Assembly: GCA_905221615.1 (NCBI GenBank)
Contig: CAJNDT010006002.1
Coordinates: forward strand, 1,338,501-1,402,500
Direction of reading: 5' to 3'
From: Symbiodinium sp. CCMP2592
Taxonomy: Eukaryota > Sar > Dinophyceae > Suessiales > Symbiodiniaceae
Length of the DNA: 64,000 bases
Of the stretch, positions 60,000-64,000 are shown in pieces; the stretch's first letter is position 1, and each line of letters starts with the position of its first letter. Below the pieces are notes generated by a model that saw nothing but the letters and a program-made list of their open reading frames with translations, ran no database searches and was not told where the DNA came from. Both the position numbers and the translations under genes were made by a program.

Positions 60000-61598
60000 A
60001 CCAGCGCCAGTGGACAAGCAATGCAGAAAAGGAGTATGGGATGAATTCGTTATGTGACTTAATACCCTTTATGACCTTGTGGATAATGAGCCTAATTATG
60101 CTTGCTGTATTTGGCGCCTCGACACCAGCCTAGGATATTGCCAGAACCTCAAACTCGTCTAAGGCTCTAAACCCGCAAGCCCTATGCCCCATAATCATTG
60201 ATACTAGGGTGATAGCACGCACATAGTCACGTCGATTGTGACAACAAGGACCGATAACTAAGGCAGGAAACCGTCGGGAACATGTGTTGCACCTGCCTGC
60301 AAAAGTCTTATCTCGGAGCTGGTCCTCACGAAGAAGGCACTCTGAGGTCTTCACAAGGAAGACGAAATCGCACTTTTAATCCAGGTTCCTACTGTAGGGT
60401 TTAGGGTTTAGGGGTTTGTTCGAGTTTCGGAGTTTAGAGTGGTGCATGTATCCGGAAGGAATATCATTAGAGAAGAAGCCGGTCTGGCACGACTACATCG
60501 TTGAAGGCGGATGGTCAAACGGCATCATGGTTTAGGATCATGGAGTCGGGCTCTGTGACACGGAGAGAATTCGATCGCACCCTTGCATGCAGACTCGACA
60601 TTTGGCAGGTAGGAGTGTACAGGAACGCTGCCTGCGTCACTGAAGCCAAATTATAAGCTGACAGGTAGAGTAGGGCTTGGTGGAGTAAAAGGTGGTGTAG
60701 TCAAGTGAGTCTAGCGCCCCTCACAAGCATGTTCAGGGTTAAGGTTGTAGGGTTTAGGGTGTGTTGCAGGCTAGCGACGGCGCGGGTTCAGAGGTTTTAC
60801 AAAGCAAATTCCAGAAGATTCTTAAATTCCTGAAGCCATTGCTTCTATTGTTGGTTCTGAGGGTGCCCAGGGATAGCCAAGCCTTCCTCCATTGCGAGGA
60901 TGGGTCTGACAGTAAATCGCAGTGGCATCGGGCTCTGGGTTCCCGTTCGTGGATGCAACTGCTTTGCAGTTCAGCTAGGAGATTTTGCCATGCCAGCACT
61001 TCAGTTTGAGCGCGGAAGCAGCGTCAGGATAGCGAGGTGAGGTACTACCGGCAGGGGGCTGGCGATTGTAGGCTGTGCCCGCCGTCAATTTTGTTTCCTC
61101 TGAGACACCGTCTTGGATGTCTTTGGTGAGCTGAAGATTAAGCATCCCCAGATGTTTGTGTCTGGGAGGAGGGCCCTGTGCTCCAGGTTCCAAACAGCAT
61201 CTTTGTCTTTGAGGCCTTTTGCATGGCTCTCTACACGTGTTAGCTTCGAACAGCGTGCTGAGTTCCGACAAGGACTCTGGCTTTTGCTTCTGGTGCATAT
61301 ACCCGCGCCTGCAGCTCGTGCAAGACAGAATGCACACACTCTGTGCGAAAGCATCAAGCTTAGAGAATACATGATCCGTCTAGTCCTGTAAGCGTTGAGT
61401 CCGGAGCGCAGGTGTGTTTTCCGTGGGTTCGAAATTCATATACAAGGCAAGACAGACGGCACAGCCGTCAGGGTTAGCTTTCGGTAACCACGAGCACGAG
61501 ACTGTTACGCGGTGGGTTCATGCCACCGAAGTCCAAGTTTCATCATAGCTATTCTCGGGAGCAGATGTCGATGACTCTGCTTCTCGCCTCCTCGTCAG
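60000..61598. other. Stretch without a supported gene
   Basis: Open, protein-like frames exist on both strands at 60754-61390 but neither shows a consistent splice pattern or known motif. The + frame MFVSGRRALCSRFQTASLSL and the - frame are equally plausible. Confidence 0.4.
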
Positions 61599-61678
61599 GG
61601 GAACTTGTGAGGAACAAGAGGTGTCCAGCGTGTTGTGCTGAATCCCAGCGTCGTTTTCGCGGCAAGGCAAGACCCGCA
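61599..61678 (+). CDS. Gene 9 exon: TSP1-like (RCPACCAESQRRFRGKARPA)
   Basis: A very strong acceptor (TTCTCGCCTCCTCGTCAG), donor GTCGCC, phase 1 to 0. C..CC.....R.RG fits a TSP1 core. The - strand is open too. Confidence 0.6.
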
Positions 61679-63288
61679 GTCGCCAGCTGATCCTTGCTGA
61701 CTTGTTGCTACCCATAGGCTCCATAGTCGTTCCTTTTTGGGATTACCTTATGGAATTCTAAATATGAACCCCCAAAAGGAACTACTATGGAGCCTATGGG
61801 TATCGAACCGTTGAGTCATTGGTCATTGAACCCACCGTAAACTTCCCGAGTGATTAGCTCATGGGTAGACAGCTGAGACGTTGCCCGGAAGTGCTTCAAC
61901 TCCGTTCTGAGGCCACGCTCCCACCTTCTGTGCCCGGATCTGAGCGCGCAGACTTGGGGCTTGGGTGAAGTTCTGGATTCTAAATAGCTGTTGAGTACTT
62001 CAATTTAACGGTATCCCATTATATACATATCCGTACACTGCTAATTATATTGCAGGTATCCCAGTCTGTACATCGGTACACAAGTACGCCACAGCATTTC
62101 CCATGGTGGGCAAGCCGAAGCGGCAACGGCATGCCCAGTTCTCCCATATCCACTTGGAGTTTTGTTCCGGCACTCTGATCGCCAACTCGTTGTGTAATTC
62201 GTTCTTGAAGAGACCTAGACCCTCCATCTACCCTCTATTAGACCCTAAATGCCCCTTATTTGGGACCATGTACCCCTATTTGAGGGTACAAGGAGGGTCC
62301 TGGGACGGGGTTGTTTAGCAGATAATGCTTCCAAACGTATACCTCGTAGTTTTCCACACTGCGCATGACCCGCAGTGCTGCTGACTTGTTTAATTCGTAG
62401 GATTGGTTGTGAGTCATCATGAGACAACATGTCCTTTCATGGCCATGTCATAGCCTAGCACAGTTCACGATTCGTAATGCGATGCAATACAGCCTTTCTG
62501 TGGGGAGCGGCAATGACGTAAGACACAGCGCAGCATGTACCGCAGCTTGAATATCTGAACACATGTTGATCTGTATGTATTCAGTTTGTACGACTCTAGA
62601 GATAGTCATATGATCGTATATATGTACAGGCGCAGATGCATGCATACAGTTGGCTACATTGCCATCGATAATATTATGAGAGTGTAACAACTCGGCCCGG
62701 CTTGCTCAGGGCTGGGCCGATTGGAAGGTGTGGGGCAGCTGCCTGCGCCTCAGACGTCGGGTATAGCGCACCTATCCGTTTCGTTTTTTTTGGGGAGTCT
62801 CTTTTAAGCCACCTCCCTCCCGCCCTCCACAGCTTGGTGTTCAAGGAAGGGTGTTTTGAGAGCAAGGCGTCTTGAAGTGGCTTGTTGGGATCCGGAGCAT
62901 GTCTGGTGTGGCAGGGCAGGGTTGTCCCACCCGTGCCGACCAAAGCCTCAGCCTCATATACTTTTCGCCGGTGCGTCGGGTTCTTGGACCCGGGTGATTA
63001 GAGCAGTCTTTTGGAAGTGAACGGACTGATGCCAGCATTTGCAGGTACGAAGAGAAGTCCCGAACTGTTCACTCCCAACCCCGAGCCCCTTCAATGCCTT
63101 CGCTTCAGGTAGCGCGACATGCGGCTACGGACGACGAGGCTCTCGCAGGGTGCTTTGCCGATGCGGTCGGAACTGTGATCCTTTTTTCTGCGAGTTGTCA
63201 ACGAAGGCTCCATTCCTCGCAGTACACGTTGAGCTGTGAAAAGCAGTTCGAATATTTGGTGGCAGCCCAACACCCAGACAGAAAGATG
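61599..63288 (+). CDS. TSP1-repeat protein gene, 3' part of window (gene 9)
   Basis: The exons 61599-61678, 61873-61964, 62056-62158, 62710-62760 and 63045-63149 all join in phase. They carry CPACCAESQRRFRGKA, then a linker, then ACPV and GWADWKVWGSC, then ATCGYGRRGSRR, which is at least one and a half TSP1 domains in correct order. The start is not seen and the gene may continue to the window end. Its separation from gene 8 is an assumption. Confidence 0.6.
61711..61800. mobile_element. Palindromic MITE-like element, family F
   Basis: Ends TACCCATAGGCTCCATAGT and ACTATGGAGCCTATGGGTA are a perfect 19-bp inverted repeat. Confidence 0.9.
61873..61964 (+). CDS. Gene 9 exon (LRRCPEVLQLRSEATLPPS)
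   Basis: Acceptor CATGGGTAGACAG, donor GTGAAG, phase 0 to 2. Confidence 0.5.
62056..62158 (+). CDS. Gene 9 exon (GGQAEAATACPVLPYPLG)
   Basis: Acceptor CTAATTATATTGCAG; phase 2 joins 61964. ACPV lies where TSP1 domains have their closing C-P. Donor GTTTTG gives phase 0 for 62710; unspliced it stops at 62195-62197. Confidence 0.5.
62710..62760 (+). CDS. Gene 9 exon: TSP1 core (GWADWKVWGSC)
   Basis: Acceptor CCCGGCTTGCTCAG, donor GTATAG, 17 codons, phase 0 to 0. GWADWKVWGSCLRLRRR has the TSP1 W..W..WG.C. Confidence 0.8.
63045..63149 (+). CDS. Gene 9 exon: TSP1 core (ATCGYGRRGSRR)
   Basis: Acceptor GCCAGCATTTGCAG, phase 0. VRREVPNCSLPTPSPF then SGSATCGYGRRGSRR. The frame continues to VLCRCGRNCD if the donor GTGCTT is not used. 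Confidence 0.7.
63195..63288 (+). CDS. Gene 9 exon candidate (CQRRLHSSQYTLSCEKQ)
   Basis: Acceptor TTTTTTCTGCGAG, donor GTCAGA, phase 2. SCQRRLHSSQYTLSCEKQFE is Cys-bearing. Its phase does not join 63149 directly; reading through 63150-63190 may be right instead. Confidence 0.35.
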
Positions 63289-64000
63289 GTCAGACGAGTG
63301 GGCTGGTGCATGGGCAGACGGACAGAAGATGTCGGGATGGACCAGCAGATAAACCCGGGGAAGCAAGGAGAGGAGGACGGACGGAGAGTGGGATAGGCAG
63401 ACATCTCAGTCATGCGACTGGCTATATCGCGCGACTCACCACGAGCGCGTAAATTGTACCGGTATGCTGCTTCCGTGATCCAGTAGCTTCGCTGGAAAGT
63501 TTCTTAGTGAGCGCACCCACTGGAACCAGCAAAGGCAAAAGCTGTTCTCAACAGAACTTTTTATGGTCCGCCTGTCGGGAGCGTGTTTTTTTTTTTTGCG
63601 CGGGGCTCGTAGAGTTCAGGAACTACCAGTGTTATTACTGAAAATGCTTATTAGTGTTACTATTACTGTTAGTCATGTTATCACTATTCTTATATTGATT
63701 CACATGGCTTTCCTGGCAGAACGGCGGCGAGACTTGCAGCCAATGGCTTCCCCACCTGCCGTCGTCATCCACGCGTGTGGGACTTGGGAGGTTTCACTAC
63801 GCTGCTGACACCTGTTTCGTGCCAGCACACACACACACGAGAACTTATGCATGTCATAGATGTGCAGGTAGTGCGTGCGCATAATACTGCACATATGTAT
63901 GTATGTGCATATATACATATAAACATACATGCACGTACAGTATATCACTGCATACAAGCAGGCATAACTAAGAGAGTGTAAGGGCACATGTGTGTGTGTG

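Noticed and set aside
60754..61372. Overlapping - strand frames of 81-120 codons
   Set aside because: Both strands look equally protein-like and neither has matching splice sites or a known domain, so no gene is claimed.

Overview
This window looks like nuclear DNA of a eukaryotic alga or protist, most likely an alveolate. Three things suggest this. Interstitial TTTAGGG/CCCTAAA repeats, perfect and degenerate, fill most non-coding sequence. Small exons with canonical GT-AG introns are scattered through long introns. Several exons encode thrombospondin type 1 (TSP1) repeats, which are abundant in apicomplexans and chromerids. A chromerid such as Chromera is my best guess, from general knowledge and not from a search. 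I see no bacterial operons, no rRNA or tRNA, and no CRISPR array. Every gene I can support lies on the + strand.

Layout. About 0.5-19.7 kb: one TSP1-repeat gene whose start lies left of the recognisable exons. It has roughly 25 exons of 30-130 nt, and many junctions keep reading phase and rebuild TSP1 motifs across introns. 20.6-28.6 kb: a second secreted or membrane TSP1 gene with a clear signal-peptide first exon; its last four exons are Cys-bearing and less certain. 30.7-37.3 kb: a BTB/POZ-domain gene with helical C-terminal exons. Its introns range from 48 bp to more than 2 kb, and the largest is filled by GGGCCCGT arrays, a 517-bp tandem duplication and CATA microsatellites. 38.3-43.2 kb: an exon-dense block, then a chain with a strongly basic, NLS-like segment; family unknown. 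43.2-48.8 kb: loosely supported exons, two with membrane segments. 49.7-52.7 kb: a TSP1-like Cys-rich chain ending in a stop. 53.8-57.0 kb: weaker exons ending in a C-terminal membrane anchor. 57.4-59.4 kb: an unknown exon chain. 61.6-63.3 kb: another TSP1 gene, truncated by the window edge or continuing beyond it.

The rest is repeats: at least nine families of short (70-125 bp) palindromic MITE-like elements, microsatellites (GA, GT, CATA, CTN, ACT, CTGT), a 62-bp triplicate, and telomere-like tracts. The TSP1 proteins would work at the cell surface or in secretory organelles (adhesion or matrix binding). BTB proteins usually act inside the cell as scaffolds or E3-ligase adaptors. The gene boundaries are my inference from phase and motif continuity; transcript data would settle them.
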